A stretch of 64,000 bases of DNA from Aquamicrobium zhengzhouense (GCF_016124105.1 NZ_JADGMQ010000001.1:186001-250000); one strand, 5' to 3'. Positions 1-10,107 are shown, numbered from the stretch's first letter. The notes: a model not told the origin generated them from the letters alone. Numbers and translations are program-made.

Positions 1-1
1 C

Positions 2-160
2 GATCTGTCGCGGGTAGCTTCCCTTATGAAGACCCCCCGCTTGGTCGATTTGCGCAACATCTACCGAACTGATGAAGTCGCGCGCGCCGGGATCGAATAC
101 ACCAGCGTCGGTCGCCGGGCAGAGCTGTCCGAAATTGAAACTCAGGAAGCCGCTGAATGA
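2..160 (+). CDS. ugd: UDP-glucose 6-dehydrogenase, C-terminal end (partial)
   Basis: Only the last 52 codons are in the window; the gene starts upstream. The frame reads through MKTPRLVDLRNIY and ends at a TGA at 158-160. This matches the C-terminal part of the UDP-glucose/GDP-mannose dehydrogenase family, where a Rossmann subdomain ends with a conserved D-R-N-hydrophobic segment. The enzyme oxidises UDP-glucose to UDP-glucuronate in the cytoplasm. The stop overlaps the start of the next gene by four bases (ATGA), and that gene encodes a UDP-glucuronate epimerase, so product and substrate match. The family assignment from so short a piece is good but not certain. Confidence 0.8.
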   Translation, partial: DLSRVASLMKTPRLVDLRNIYRTDEVARAGIEYTSVGRRAELSEIETQEAAE

Positions 161-1167
161 AGTTTCTCGTTACAGGATCGGCCGGCTTTATCGGGTTTCA
201 TCTGGCCTGTCGCCTTCTTGATCAGGGGCATGAGGTGCTCGGCTATGACGGGATGACACCTTATTATGATGTCACCCTGAAGCGATCACGCAATGAGATC
301 CTGCTTGCTAAGCCAAACTACCAGTTTGTCGAGGCCATGCTTGAAGACAAGCCTGCTCTCGATGACGCATTCGCCAGGTTTCAAGCCGATGTGGTTGTCC
401 ATCTGGCGGCGCAGGCGGGCGTTCGTTACGGGCTCGATCATCCGGAAAGCTACATTTCGGCGAATATAATTGGGACCCAAAATCTTTTGGAAGCGGTACG
501 CTCGTGGCGACCAAGGCACCTCCTGATTGCCTCGACTTCTTCGGTTTATGGGGGAAATGAGGAAGTGCCGTTTTCAGAAGATGAGCGCACAGATTTTCCC
601 GTTTCTCTTTACGCCGCGACCAAAAAGGCATGCGAGGCGTTGAGCCACTCCCATGCCCATCTCTGGAAGATCCCGACGACATGCTTCCGCTTCTTCACCG
701 TCTACGGTACGTGGGGCCGCCCGGACATGGCGCTCTACAAATTCGTTGACCTCATCGAACGTGGAGAGCCGCTGGAGATTTACGGCATGGGCCAGATGCG
801 CCGCGATGCGAGCTATGTCGGCGATCTGATCGAGGCGATCGTTCGCCTGACAGATTCCCCGCCTGAGGAGGGCATGCCGGTGAAGGTTGAGGGCGGCAAG
901 GATTCGCTGTCTCCTGTAGCGCCTTGGCGAACCGTGAATATCGGCGGCGGCGAGCCGGTCCCATTGCTTGAATTCGTGGACACGATCGAGCGTCACCTTG
1001 GAAAGACGGCGCAGCGGATCATGCTGCCCATGCAAAAAGGGGATGTGGTCGAGACCTATGCGGACGCGGCGCTGCTTCGCGCGCTGACGGGTTTCGTCCC
1101 CACAACATCAATTGAAGAGACGGTGCGCAGCTTCGTCGATTGGTACCGGGAGTACAGGCGCACGTGA
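157..1167 (+). CDS. UDP-glucuronate 4-epimerase-like NAD-dependent epimerase
   Basis: A 336-residue extended SDR enzyme. The NAD-binding GxxGxxG motif is at residues 7-13 (GSAGFIG). The catalytic set is a Ser in STSSVYG near residue 127 with Tyr152 and Lys156 (YAATK). Sequence style (GYDGMTPYYDVTLKRSRN) resembles LspL/CapI-type UDP-glucuronate 4-epimerases, which make UDP-galacturonate. Overlap with the preceding ugd supports this: ugd makes the substrate. It is the second gene seen of a long plus-strand EPS operon. An epimerase for another UDP-uronic acid cannot be excluded. Confidence 0.85.
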   Translation: MKFLVTGSAGFIGFHLACRLLDQGHEVLGYDGMTPYYDVTLKRSRNEILLAKPNYQFVEAMLEDKPALDDAFARFQADVVVHLAAQAGVRYGLDHPESYISANIIGTQNLLEAVRSWRPRHLLIASTSSVYGGNEEVPFSEDERTDFPVSLYAATKKACEALSHSHAHLWKIPTTCFRFFTVYGTWGRPDMALYKFVDLIERGEPLEIYGMGQMRRDASYVGDLIEAIVRLTDSPPEEGMPVKVEGGKDSLSPVAPWRTVNIGGGEPVPLLEFVDTIERHLGKTAQRIMLPMQKGDVVETYADAALLRALTGFVPTTSIEETVRSFVDWYREYRRT

Positions 1168-1213
1168 ACTGACAGCATACGCATGATCGAGGAACCTACG
1201 GACGGGGGAGTTC

Positions 1214-2272
1214 GTGACCAAGACTGCGTTAATTACCGGAGTAACAGGGCAGGATGGCGCGTTTCTCGCGCGGCTTCTGCTCGACAAGGGGTACATCGTT
1301 CACGGGCTGCGGCGACGCGCGTCAACACCCAACACCAGTCGTGTAGACGGGATTTTGGACGAGTTTGGGAAAGACGGTCGTTTCGCCCTTCACTACGGCG
1401 ATATGACCGACGCCACCAACCTCATCCGGGTCATCCAGACCTGTCAGCCTGTCGAGATTTACAACCTCGCAGCGCAAAGCCATGTCCACGTCTCGTTTGC
1501 GACCCCCGAATACACCGCGAATGCGGATGCATTGGGGACGCTGAGAATGCTGGAGGCCATCCGCATCCTGGGGTTGGAGAAGACGTGCCGCTTCTATCAG
1601 GCGTCGACGTCCGAGCTCTATGGCGATGCCGCTGAGATACCGCAGCGCGAGACGACACCATTCCGGCCGAGGTCGCCCTACGCCGCCGCGAAGCTCTACG
1701 CCTACTGGACCGTGGTGAACTACCGTGAAGCTTACGGACTGCACGCCTCAAACGGGATCCTGTTCAACCATGAAAGTCCTCTGCGTGAAGAAACCTTTGT
1801 TTCCCGCAAGATCACCCGAGCGGCTGCAGCGATCAGCCTGAGGCAGCAAGATCGCCTTCGCCTTGGCAATCTGAATGCGCAGCGCGACTGGGGTCACGCG
1901 CGCGATTATGTTCACGGCATGTGGCAGATGCTGCAGCAAGATGAGCCTGGAGACTATGTATTGGCCACTGGCGTCGCGGCGAGCGTGCGAGACTTTGCGA
2001 CGCTCGCTTTTGCTGAGGCAGGAATAGATCTTGAGTGGGACGGCGAGGGTGTCGAGGAGAAGGCCTTTGACAGATCTTCCGGTGCTTGCCGGATTGATAT
2101 TGATCCCGGCTACTTCCGTCCCACCGAAGTCGACATCGTCGTTGGAGATGCGAGCAAGGCTCGGCAACAACTGGGATGGTCACACCGTATCTGTCTTCAG
2201 GAACTCATCAGAGAAATGGTTCGCGAGGACATCGCCATGCTGAACCACCAACCCGTACGGTTGGAGATCTGA
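1214..2272 (+). CDS. gmd: GDP-mannose 4,6-dehydratase
   Basis: A 352-residue extended SDR. It has the N-terminal GVTGQDG dinucleotide motif, the family-specific NHESPLR segment, and the catalytic Tyr156-Lys160 pair (YAAAK). It converts GDP-D-mannose to GDP-4-keto-6-deoxy-D-mannose, the first step to GDP-L-fucose. The start is a GTG at 1214 preceded by GGGGGAG; the upstream gap of 46 bases is the largest in this operon. The next gene, one base downstream, is the matching GDP-L-fucose synthase, which fixes the pathway. Confidence 0.95.
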   Translation: MTKTALITGVTGQDGAFLARLLLDKGYIVHGLRRRASTPNTSRVDGILDEFGKDGRFALHYGDMTDATNLIRVIQTCQPVEIYNLAAQSHVHVSFATPEYTANADALGTLRMLEAIRILGLEKTCRFYQASTSELYGDAAEIPQRETTPFRPRSPYAAAKLYAYWTVVNYREAYGLHASNGILFNHESPLREETFVSRKITRAAAAISLRQQDRLRLGNLNAQRDWGHARDYVHGMWQMLQQDEPGDYVLATGVAASVRDFATLAFAEAGIDLEWDGEGVEEKAFDRSSGACRIDIDPGYFRPTEVDIVVGDASKARQQLGWSHRICLQELIREMVREDIAMLNHQPVRLEI

Positions 2273-2273
2273 G

Positions 2274-3218
2274 ATGAGTTCGGCGATCGGCAAACGAGTA
2301 TGGATTGCCGGCGACCGAGGAATGTTGGGAAGTGCGCTGGTGCGTCGAATGGCTGGCGAAGGCTCGCAATTGATTAGCGCAGAGCGAGCGGAGCTGGACT
2401 TTCGCAGGCAGGCAGAGGTCGAAGCATTCCTGCAGCGTCAACGGCCTGATGTGGTTGTAGTTGCCGCTGGTACTGTCGGCGGTATCGCTGCCAACGCAGC
2501 TTATCCCGCGGATTTCCTGCAGGACAATCTTCTCATTGCCGCCAACATCATAGGCGCGGCTCATGCGGCAGACGTTCAGAGACTGCTCTATGTCTCGTCA
2601 AGCTGCTCCTATCCAAAGTGCGCTGCTCAGCCGATCGTGGAGGATGCTCTCTTATCAGGCCCCCTTGAACCGACGAACGAGGCCTATGCCACGGCCAAGA
2701 TCGCGGGCGTCCAGCTGACCAGAGCGTATCACACGCAACATGGGCGCGACTATTTCGTGGCTGTGCCAACCAATCTTTACGGTCCGGGTGACCGTTTTGA
2801 TCTTGAGCGAGGGCACGTGCTGGCAGCGCTGATGAGGAAAGCGCATGAGGCCAAGCGATCCGGTCACACGGAGATCGTCGTCTGGGGTAGCGGGATGCCC
2901 TTGCGCGAGTTCCTCCACGTTGATGATTGTGCGGATGCACTTATCCATCTCCTCATGCATTACCGAGGCGGCGGCGAATTCAATGTCGGCTCAGGCGAGG
3001 AAATATCGATCCTTGAGCTTGCACAGACGATCTGTGAGGTGGTCGGTTTTCGAGGCCACATCACTCACGACCGCTCCAAGCCCGACGGGACCCGGAGGAA
3101 ACTTCTGGATTGCTCACGGCTGCAAGCGCTGGGGTGGGAGCCTCGCATTTCGTTCCGGGAGGGGGTGCAGCAGACCTATCGGTGGTATCTCGACCACATG
3201 GTGGAGGAACCGGCATGA
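2274..3218 (+). CDS. fcl: GDP-L-fucose synthase
   Basis: A 314-residue SDR enzyme (also called WcaG) that epimerises and reduces GDP-4-keto-6-deoxymannose to GDP-L-fucose. Visible motifs are GDRGMLG near the N-terminus, SSSCSYPK, the catalytic YATAK, and NLYGPGDRF, all typical of this family. It starts one base after gmd. Its stop overlaps the next start by ATGA, so translation is probably coupled. The order gmd-fcl-WcaI-like transferase is the one found in colanic acid loci. Confidence 0.94.
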   Translation: MSSAIGKRVWIAGDRGMLGSALVRRMAGEGSQLISAERAELDFRRQAEVEAFLQRQRPDVVVVAAGTVGGIAANAAYPADFLQDNLLIAANIIGAAHAADVQRLLYVSSSCSYPKCAAQPIVEDALLSGPLEPTNEAYATAKIAGVQLTRAYHTQHGRDYFVAVPTNLYGPGDRFDLERGHVLAALMRKAHEAKRSGHTEIVVWGSGMPLREFLHVDDCADALIHLLMHYRGGGEFNVGSGEEISILELAQTICEVVGFRGHITHDRSKPDGTRRKLLDCSRLQALGWEPRISFREGVQQTYRWYLDHMVEEPA

Positions 3219-4480
3219 GGTTCCTCATACTCGCGATCAATTATGCGCCGGAGCCGGTTGGCGCGGGTCGCTATACCGCGGATATGGCACGTTGGCTGGC
3301 CGCCAATGGGCACGATGTCACGGTGGTATGCGCCCAGCCATACTATCCTCAATGGCAAATCAGCGAAGGCTATGGCCAACGCTTCTCAAGCTCGTGGGAG
3401 GAGGGCGTCCGCGTCGTTCGCTGCCCACTCTATGTTCCGGAGAAGCCAACGGGCGCGCGTCGGCTTCTTCACTATGCAAGCTTCGCAGCGAGTGCGTTGG
3501 TGCCGACCATTCTCTCGTCCTTCCGGTACAGGCCCGATCTTGTCTTTGCGGTCGCTCCGACGTTGATGGCGGCCCCGATTGCTGGTCTCGCTGCACAACT
3601 TACTGGTGCCCGTAGCTGGCTTCACGTCCAGGACCTTGAGGTCGATGCGGCTTTCGCAACTGGCCTTCTGCGCTCCGATGGAGCAGTTTCACGCATCGCC
3701 AGAGCGTATGAGGTATTCGTACTTCGGCGCTTTGATCACGTCAGCAGCATATCGCTTCAGATGTGCGAGCGGTTGCCCGCATCTCGTCGCGGCAGTGAAG
3801 CGATTACGCTGTTCCAGAACGGTGTCGACGTCGAGGCGATAAAGCCGCTCGAGGGCCCTTCGCCCTATCGTGCCGAGTGGGGAATAAAGGCGGACCACGT
3901 CGTCCTTTACAGTGGAAGCATTGCGCGAAAGCAGGGCCTGGAGATCGTCGTTGAGGCAGCTCGCATGCTTGCTCATCGGCCGGACGTCGCCTTCGTGATC
4001 TGCGGCAACGGACCGAACCGCACGGAACTGGAAATGAGCGCATCGGGCCTTTCCAACATCTGCTTCAAAGATCTGCAGCCAGAAGCGCGTCTGCGCGAAC
4101 TTCTTGGCCTTGCGACTATTCATGTGTTGCCGCAGATCGAGGGCGCGGAGGATCTCGTGCTTCCGTCCAAGCTGGGGAACATGCTCGCTTCTCAGCGCCC
4201 CATCATCGCAACCGCACGCGAGGGCTCCGGCATCGCAAATGAGCTTGCTCACACCGGGATGATCACCGAGCCGGGTGATCCCGCCGGCCTTGCACGCAGC
4301 ATCGAGAGCCTGGTTGATGACCCGGTCCTGCATCAGCGTTTGGCCACGGCGGCGCGGCGCCGCGCTCTCGAATGCTGGTCACGCGAGAAGATATTCGCGC
4401 AACAGTTCAGGGAGTTTCAGAAGCTCCTGAAGCGTCCCGCGGAAGCGCAGGGCCCTGCAACGGCAGTGACGGCGGATTGA
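3215..4480 (+). CDS. WcaI-like family 4 glycosyltransferase
   Basis: A 421-residue cytoplasmic transferase of the GT-B fold. The N-terminus MRFLILAINYAPEP and the C-terminal LPSKLGNMLAS...REGSG segment are typical of WcaI-type (colanic acid fucosyltransferase-like) GT4 enzymes. The open frame runs further upstream, but the ATG at 3215 overlaps the fcl stop by four bases and gives the standard family N-terminus, so I use it. Being directly after the GDP-fucose genes suggests that it uses GDP-fucose; this is inference. Confidence 0.85.
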   Translation: MRFLILAINYAPEPVGAGRYTADMARWLAANGHDVTVVCAQPYYPQWQISEGYGQRFSSSWEEGVRVVRCPLYVPEKPTGARRLLHYASFAASALVPTILSSFRYRPDLVFAVAPTLMAAPIAGLAAQLTGARSWLHVQDLEVDAAFATGLLRSDGAVSRIARAYEVFVLRRFDHVSSISLQMCERLPASRRGSEAITLFQNGVDVEAIKPLEGPSPYRAEWGIKADHVVLYSGSIARKQGLEIVVEAARMLAHRPDVAFVICGNGPNRTELEMSASGLSNICFKDLQPEARLRELLGLATIHVLPQIEGAEDLVLPSKLGNMLASQRPIIATAREGSGIANELAHTGMITEPGDPAGLARSIESLVDDPVLHQRLATAARRRALECWSREKIFAQQFREFQKLLKRPAEAQGPATAVTAD

Positions 4481-4482
4481 TC

Positions 4483-6027
4483 ATGTCGAGGGAGGTGGCA
4501 CCGATCATCTCTGTCGAAGCTGCCTCGACCCCATATGCAGGCGTCAGTCTTACGAAGAACCTGGTTGCCAACTATTTGCAATTCGCGTGTGCCGCGCTCG
4601 CGAACTTCTTGGTCAGTCCCATCCTTCTGGCGGCGTTCGGCACGACGGGCTTCGGTATGTGGAAATCGTGCCAGCGCATCGTCGAATTGCTACTGCCTGG
4701 CGACGGTGGTCCGCCGCAGGCATTGAAATGGCTCGTAGCAAATGCGGGAGATGACCTTTGCCGCAAACGCATGATGGTCAGTGCGGCACTCATGACTTGG
4801 CTCCGTTGGCTCCCTGCCGTCGCGGCGCTTTCTGGCGTTGTAGTCCTGTTATTCTCTAGCCTTGCAGAAACGGAAGTACCCGCCACCATGGACATAGGCC
4901 GGTTGGCGGTCCTGCTCTGTATCGCTGCACTCTTGAGCGGCCTTTCAGCCATCCCCGCGGCCGCAATGCTTGGTGACGGTCTAGGATATTATGCCGCCTA
5001 CGCAGCTAGTGCCGCGATTGTCCTGACGAGTTCGGTGATCGGACTAGCGGCTTATACCGGTTACGGGTTGGTGGAAGTGGCCGCACTGACAGTCGGCGGT
5101 GCACTGCTGCTCTTATGCGTGACCACTGCCCTTGCTAGCTTGACCCTGGACTGGTGGGGCGCGCAATGGCCAAGCGAAGTGGCGCGCGAGCAATTCGCCC
5201 GGCATTCGGCGTCAATGCTGGTCTGGAGCTATGTCCAGAAGCTTCTCCTTTGCAGCGAAGTCCTTCTGCTGCTTGCCTTCTTGGGTGCGGAAGCCGTCAG
5301 CCAGTATTTTTTCACGGCATTTGCATCCCAGTTCATACCCGCGTTGTGCTTGCTGTCGACAAACGCTTTCCTGCCGCAGCTGGCAACGTGCCTGAGCGGT
5401 GGTGATTGGGGCGACGCAAATCGCCTAATCCGCGCAATCGTGGAACTGAACGCCGCGATCATCATGGTTGCAGGCGCCGGCATCCTGATCGGCAATGCCG
5501 AATTTGTCTCGGTATGGGCGGGCGACGATCAGTTTCTCGGCGACATCAGCAGCGTCCTCATTCTCGTCGTCGCGATCCAGCTCGTACACATACGTCTTCA
5601 TGCTCAGCTTCAGGATGCTGCACTTGCCGCGAGAGCGAGGGAAGGATGGGCGGTCCATGGCGCTGTCGCCGGTATCGCCGGCGGAACATTAGGCTGGTGG
5701 GCTCTTGAGAGCGTAGCGGGAATCTTGGCCGGTCTTATTTTCGGGCGATCCATCTTGAGCTTCATGTTTCCTCAGCTTTCGCGCCGCGCCATCGGAGCCC
5801 CCGGTTTCAGCGGTCTTGAACCCCGGCATTTGCTGTTGCCTGCTACCGTCCTTCTCGCCGCATGGGCTCTTGGCAATTTGTTGGAAGAGGTAGCCTTTGA
5901 TCGATTGCTGATTGTCAGCCCGGCTCTTGCCGCGTTGTTTATCTGGCTTGCCTGGCGGTTTCTGCTGTCGGAGGAAACGCGATCGCTCTTTGCGCATAAC
6001 TTCCTGCCAAACGCGGGGAGGTGTTGA
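4483..6027 (+). CDS. Polysaccharide flippase (Wzx/PST-type membrane protein)
   Basis: A 514-residue protein with about a dozen hydrophobic segments spread over its length and few charged stretches, as in the MATE/PST superfamily of lipid-linked oligosaccharide flippases. The N-terminus has a basic SLTKNLVANYLQF lead into the first membrane helix, as Wzx proteins do. It would move the undecaprenyl-linked repeat unit across the inner membrane. The start is the ATG at 4483, two bases after the preceding stop, with GGCGGA upstream; the frame is open further back. Position beside the polymerase supports the role. Confidence 0.75.
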   Translation: MSREVAPIISVEAASTPYAGVSLTKNLVANYLQFACAALANFLVSPILLAAFGTTGFGMWKSCQRIVELLLPGDGGPPQALKWLVANAGDDLCRKRMMVSAALMTWLRWLPAVAALSGVVVLLFSSLAETEVPATMDIGRLAVLLCIAALLSGLSAIPAAAMLGDGLGYYAAYAASAAIVLTSSVIGLAAYTGYGLVEVAALTVGGALLLLCVTTALASLTLDWWGAQWPSEVAREQFARHSASMLVWSYVQKLLLCSEVLLLLAFLGAEAVSQYFFTAFASQFIPALCLLSTNAFLPQLATCLSGGDWGDANRLIRAIVELNAAIIMVAGAGILIGNAEFVSVWAGDDQFLGDISSVLILVVAIQLVHIRLHAQLQDAALAARAREGWAVHGAVAGIAGGTLGWWALESVAGILAGLIFGRSILSFMFPQLSRRAIGAPGFSGLEPRHLLLPATVLLAAWALGNLLEEVAFDRLLIVSPALAALFIWLAWRFLLSEETRSLFAHNFLPNAGRC

Positions 6028-7454
6028 TGTTGCGAAAGAGCCAGAGCTCCGCAGCACTTTTTGTCTTCCTGTCCCTCCTGCTCGTCGGACTGATTATTGC
6101 GACCTTTCTGATCGAGAACGGGGCGGATGCAGCCGTCATCATCTGCTGCCTGACCATATTTTATGGACTGCTGTGGCGGCCGCTGGTCGTTCCGATCAAT
6201 ATCCGGCCGGAGATCAGGACGTTCGTCAGCATCGAGCTGCTGTTCCTGTTGTTCAGCTTCATGATCTTTTTCGCTCCCTATCAGCTCTATCTTTTAGGCA
6301 GGCTGAACCTAGAGGTGAGCCGGTTCGTGCCGCACACCTTCGCGGAAAAGTCGAACCAGGCGATCCTGTTATCCACTGCCGGGATGGTTGCGTTCTGCCT
6401 CGGGTGCCGTTGGAGAGCGTATTTCCCGCGCAGGACGCAGCCTGCACCGCATGGGCCGGAAGATCGTTCCAGCTTATTGCCCTATCTGGTCTTGTTCCTC
6501 CTGACCGGGCTGATGGCGCTCTACCATCTTGCTGGTTGGCGCGCCGAAGGTGAGGGGCGTTATACCGGCACTGCGGCAGGAGGCGTGATGGCAGACGGTG
6601 TTTCGCTGTTGATCACGATGCTGTCCATGATGGCGTTCGCGATGCTCATCGTCCGGAAACAGCGGAGTGAACGGGCAATACTTCCGGAACTTTGCGCCGC
6701 GATCCTGGCAGGTTTCTGGACCTGCAGGCTTGTGAGCTTTGGCGACCGCAATTCCGCGCTTCTGTTGCTGTTCGTACTATTCGCTGGTGTGGCGACCTTT
6801 CGTTGCACGATCAGCCGGTTGTTGTTGCTCGCGATCGCGCTCTTCGGACTGCAGGTTTATGACCGTATCGAAGCTTACAGAATGACTGGAGACTGGGCAG
6901 CAGGACATCTGCTTTCGTTCGGGCACAATGTTGGTGAGACGAGTTTCAACATTACCACAATCAGTGTTCGTGCCGCTTTGGCTACGGTCCATCACGCTGG
7001 AGAGCTTGGCCTGGGCTTCTATAAGGTCTTTGGATTTGCCGGCGTCGTTCCATTTGTGCGAGGGCTGATTATTGGCGAGCATGAGGTAACGGTCACGAGC
7101 GCGGATGTACTGACCGCTGCCATGCTACCCCCGCATGCGGGATGGAACGTGGGGAGCAATATCATCGCCGATATCTATCTCGATTTCGGGATCATCGGCG
7201 TTCCGATTGTCCTGTATCTGTTGGGCCGGTTTGCCGGTTGGATACAACGCAGGGCGGCGGCTCAACCCTTCTCCACCCACCGGGCCGTCCTTTACTTGAT
7301 GACTGTGGCGCTCTTCGCTGAATTGCCCCGATACGCGGTCGATTTTCCGGTGCGCTATCTGGTCTGGGCGGTGCTGGTGATGATTTTGGCACGCTGGATG
7401 AGCCCACCGGTGTCGATAGTTCATGTTCCGAGAGACGAGCGGGTCTCATGCTGA
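6027..7454 (+). CDS. Wzy-like repeat-unit polymerase (integral membrane protein)
   Basis: A 475-residue, highly hydrophobic protein with roughly ten to twelve predicted membrane helices and a large soluble loop in the second half (around FGHNVGETSFN). This is the pattern of O-antigen/EPS polymerases, which are poorly conserved in sequence. The ATG at 6027 is chosen because GGGGAGG lies five bases upstream and the ATG overlaps the flippase stop (TGATG). GTG 6021 and TTG 6024 are in-frame alternatives. Context between flippase and transferases supports Wzy; the substrate is unknown. Confidence 0.7.
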   Translation: MLRKSQSSAALFVFLSLLLVGLIIATFLIENGADAAVIICCLTIFYGLLWRPLVVPINIRPEIRTFVSIELLFLLFSFMIFFAPYQLYLLGRLNLEVSRFVPHTFAEKSNQAILLSTAGMVAFCLGCRWRAYFPRRTQPAPHGPEDRSSLLPYLVLFLLTGLMALYHLAGWRAEGEGRYTGTAAGGVMADGVSLLITMLSMMAFAMLIVRKQRSERAILPELCAAILAGFWTCRLVSFGDRNSALLLLFVLFAGVATFRCTISRLLLLAIALFGLQVYDRIEAYRMTGDWAAGHLLSFGHNVGETSFNITTISVRAALATVHHAGELGLGFYKVFGFAGVVPFVRGLIIGEHEVTVTSADVLTAAMLPPHAGWNVGSNIIADIYLDFGIIGVPIVLYLLGRFAGWIQRRAAAQPFSTHRAVLYLMTVALFAELPRYAVDFPVRYLVWAVLVMILARWMSPPVSIVHVPRDERVSC

Positions 7455-7939
7455 AGGCGGTATTCCATGCCATCTACAAACGCCTGGACGGGGTCGGATA
7501 TGCCCGCTCCCTTGGCGTACGCGTGGGTGACGGCTGCAGGCTTCTCAACGTCAGCTTCAGCACGGAACCATATTTGGTCACAATCGGAAATCATGTCAGT
7601 GCCACTCATACGCACTTTGAGACGCATGATGGGGGTGTCTGGGTTTTCCGCGAGCATCATCCAGAGCTGGATCTGATCAAGTCGATCGAGATCGGGAATA
7701 ATGTGTTTATCGGCCGTGGCTGCATCATTCTCCCGGGGGCCAAGGTCGGCAACGATGTCGTGATAGGGGCGGGAGCGGTCGTGACCGGCGAAGTTCCCGA
7801 TGGTTGTGTCGCAGCCGGGGTGCCGGCCCGGATCATTGGATCTGTCCGCGATTACGAAGCGAAGGTTCTCGCTGCTGGCAGTCCCACAAAGAATATGTCC
7901 CCCAAACAGAAACGGGCGTTTCTATGCGGAAGCAGATGA
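7448..7939 (+). CDS. Hexapeptide-repeat O-acyltransferase
   Basis: A 163-residue left-handed beta-helix acyltransferase. Imperfect hexapeptide repeats run through IGNNVFIGRGCIILPGAKVG and end with the family's typical AAGVPARIIG. A central THFETHDGGVWVF stretch carries the likely catalytic His. It probably transfers an acetyl group from acetyl-CoA to a sugar of the repeat unit. It overlaps the polymerase by seven bases and the next transferase by four. The acceptor sugar cannot be read from sequence. Confidence 0.8.
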   Translation: MLKAVFHAIYKRLDGVGYARSLGVRVGDGCRLLNVSFSTEPYLVTIGNHVSATHTHFETHDGGVWVFREHHPELDLIKSIEIGNNVFIGRGCIILPGAKVGNDVVIGAGAVVTGEVPDGCVAAGVPARIIGSVRDYEAKVLAAGSPTKNMSPKQKRAFLCGSR

Positions 7940-9000
7940 GGATCTGCTTCATGATCCAGGGCTTTGGCGACGGCGGCGCGCAGAAGCAGTGCATCTATCT
8001 TCTGAACGAACTTCAGCAACGAGTCGGGGTTGAGCTTTTCCTGATCCGCTTTCATGACGGGCAGGTGCACGACAGCCTCCTCGAGATTGAAAATTTGACC
8101 GTGTACACCATCCAGACGAGTTCGAATTATGACCCGCGCAACATCGCGCGCGCCTACCGTCTCATCCGCCGATTGAGCCCAGACATCCTGATGTCGTGGC
8201 TTCCATGCCGCGATGTCTATGCTGGATTTATTCGGGTGCTTTCGCCCCAGCTGAAATGGGTCATGACGGAACGGGATTCATCTTATCCGCGCGCACTGAA
8301 GTTCGTGATCCGACGCTGTGCAGCGCAATTTGCCGATGCGATCATCAGCAACTCAGCAGCGGGGGATGCTTACTGGGCCCGGCGTTCGTCCCGCCCAACG
8401 CGCTTCAAGGTGGACAATATCGTGCCTGGCGGCTTGTTCGCATCGTGTCGCGAGCGGCCTCACTATGATGCGATACATGTCGGTCGGATGGAGCCTCAAA
8501 AGAACATCCTGCCAGTTGCCAGAGCTTTTATTTTACTGGCGCAACGCCGACCAGAGCTGAGCTTCGCGTTTGTGGGCGAGGGGAGCCTGAGGCCGGAGAT
8601 CGAGCGATTGGTGGCGGAGGCGAAGGTAGATCAACAGGTCGAACTTCTGGGCTTCCAGCATGATGTGGCATCCGTGATGCGACGCAGCAAGCTGGTAGTC
8701 ACAATGAGCGACCATGAAGGAACGCCGAACGTTCTCCTTGAAGCGGTGGCCTTTAATATCCCTGTCTTGTGCTCAGATATTTCCGGTCATGGCGACGTGC
8801 TCGGCAAAAACTACCCTCACTATGTGCGCGAGCGGCACGATCCCGATGCGATTGCCAGCCGGCTGGAGAGAATGCTGTCAGCGCATGAGACGCGAGAGCT
8901 TCTTCGAGAGCCAAAATTACGCCTGAGAAGCATGTCGGCAGGTGCGGTCGGCGACGCGTATATGATGGCGTTCAGGCAGATCGTGGGTGCAGACGGATGA
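7936..9000 (+). CDS. Family 4 glycosyltransferase
   Basis: A 354-residue GT-B transferase. The C-terminal nucleotide-sugar part has HVGRMEPQKN, a VGEGSLRPEIE segment and SDHEGTPNVLLEA, the GT4 E-x7-E region. The N-terminus MRICFMIQGFGDGGAQK is typical of GT4 enzymes. The ATG at 7936 overlaps the preceding stop (ATGA) and has GGAAG upstream; an ATG at 7924 is in frame four codons earlier. Donor and acceptor are unknown. Confidence 0.85.
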   Translation: MRICFMIQGFGDGGAQKQCIYLLNELQQRVGVELFLIRFHDGQVHDSLLEIENLTVYTIQTSSNYDPRNIARAYRLIRRLSPDILMSWLPCRDVYAGFIRVLSPQLKWVMTERDSSYPRALKFVIRRCAAQFADAIISNSAAGDAYWARRSSRPTRFKVDNIVPGGLFASCRERPHYDAIHVGRMEPQKNILPVARAFILLAQRRPELSFAFVGEGSLRPEIERLVAEAKVDQQVELLGFQHDVASVMRRSKLVVTMSDHEGTPNVLLEAVAFNIPVLCSDISGHGDVLGKNYPHYVRERHDPDAIASRLERMLSAHETRELLREPKLRLRSMSAGAVGDAYMMAFRQIVGADG

Positions 9001-10061
9001 TCATTGTTATCGCCCCGATCCCACCGCCGCTTGATGGAGCCTCGTCAGTCTCCAAGGATGTCGTGAACCTTCTGACAGAAGAGAGAATCGCGCATCGGGT
9101 TTTCACCATGTCTCCCGCGTTGGGAGGAGGGCGAGCGATTTATCATGTCTCCCGTCTGGCGAGGTATCTGAGAGCCTGTCTGGGCGTCGCCACAGCGCGA
9201 CGTTCAGACCAGATATACCTGTCACTGGCAGGAGGCTGGGGGCAGGTTTATGATCTCGCGGTAGTCGCACTGGCTAGGTTGCGCGGCCTGAACGTTCACT
9301 TCCACCACCATAACTTCACCTATGTCGACCGGCGAGCTGCTACGTTTAGTGCGATCATATTCGCTGCGGGTGAGCGGCAGTTTCATTATGCGCTATGTGA
9401 ACGCATGAAGGAGTTGCTGGAGCAGCAATACCCGGCGATCAAGAACGTGAGCGTCATTTCGAACGAAGCCTGGTGGCCGATTGCCACCGACATCCCGCCT
9501 TCTGAAGCGCCGCTTCGCCGGATCGGTTTCATCGCAAACATCACCCGCGAAAAAGGGGTGCTCAACTTCCTCGACCTCATACGCGAGTTGCGAGCGCGAG
9601 GCTCTAACATCGAAGGCTGGATCGCTGGTCCTTGCACGGATAAACGCCTTCTGAGCGATGTCCTGGCGCGGGCGGAGTTCCTTGGCGGCGTCGAATATCG
9701 GGGGCCGGTGTATGGCTCCGAGCGGGACGCTTTCTTTCGTGAGATCGATCTGCTGGTGTTTCCGACAGCTTATCCGAATGAAGCTGAGCCGCTGGTCGTG
9801 CTGGAGGCTCAGCGGTTAGGCGTGCCGGTCGCGGCAAGTGATCGTGGTTGCATCGCCTCGATGCTTGGTTCGGCGCCCGGACTGTTGCTCGATCGTGACG
9901 GGCGGGAAATCGCCAGTTTGGCAGACAAGATCATCATGCTGTCGGAAAATCCGACGCAGATGGCCCATCTGCGCCAATCCGTGCGTTCTTTGCTGAGAGG
10001 ACGCACTGCCGAGAATTCGGCAGCACGCAGCGCATTTCTTTTCGCCCTCGGTCGAAGGTGA
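8997..10061 (+). CDS. Family 4 glycosyltransferase
   Basis: A 354-residue GT-B transferase, the last gene of this plus-strand EPS operon. The N-terminus IAPIPPPLDGASSVS is a glycine/serine loop seen in GT4 enzymes. The C-terminal half has IGFIANITREKG and the FPTAYPNEAEPLVVLEA stretch that carries the nucleotide-binding glutamates. It overlaps the previous gene by four bases. After its stop the strand switches, and a 46-base convergent gap separates it from the spike-like gene. Confidence 0.85.
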   Translation: MIIVIAPIPPPLDGASSVSKDVVNLLTEERIAHRVFTMSPALGGGRAIYHVSRLARYLRACLGVATARRSDQIYLSLAGGWGQVYDLAVVALARLRGLNVHFHHHNFTYVDRRAATFSAIIFAAGERQFHYALCERMKELLEQQYPAIKNVSVISNEAWWPIATDIPPSEAPLRRIGFIANITREKGVLNFLDLIRELRARGSNIEGWIAGPCTDKRLLSDVLARAEFLGGVEYRGPVYGSERDAFFREIDLLVFPTAYPNEAEPLVVLEAQRLGVPVAASDRGCIASMLGSAPGLLLDRDGREIASLADKIIMLSENPTQMAHLRQSVRSLLRGRTAENSAARSAFLFALGRR

Positions 10062-10107
10062 GCAGACAGGGCCGCGCCGGACAATATGGCAACGCGACCG
10101 CGCTCTC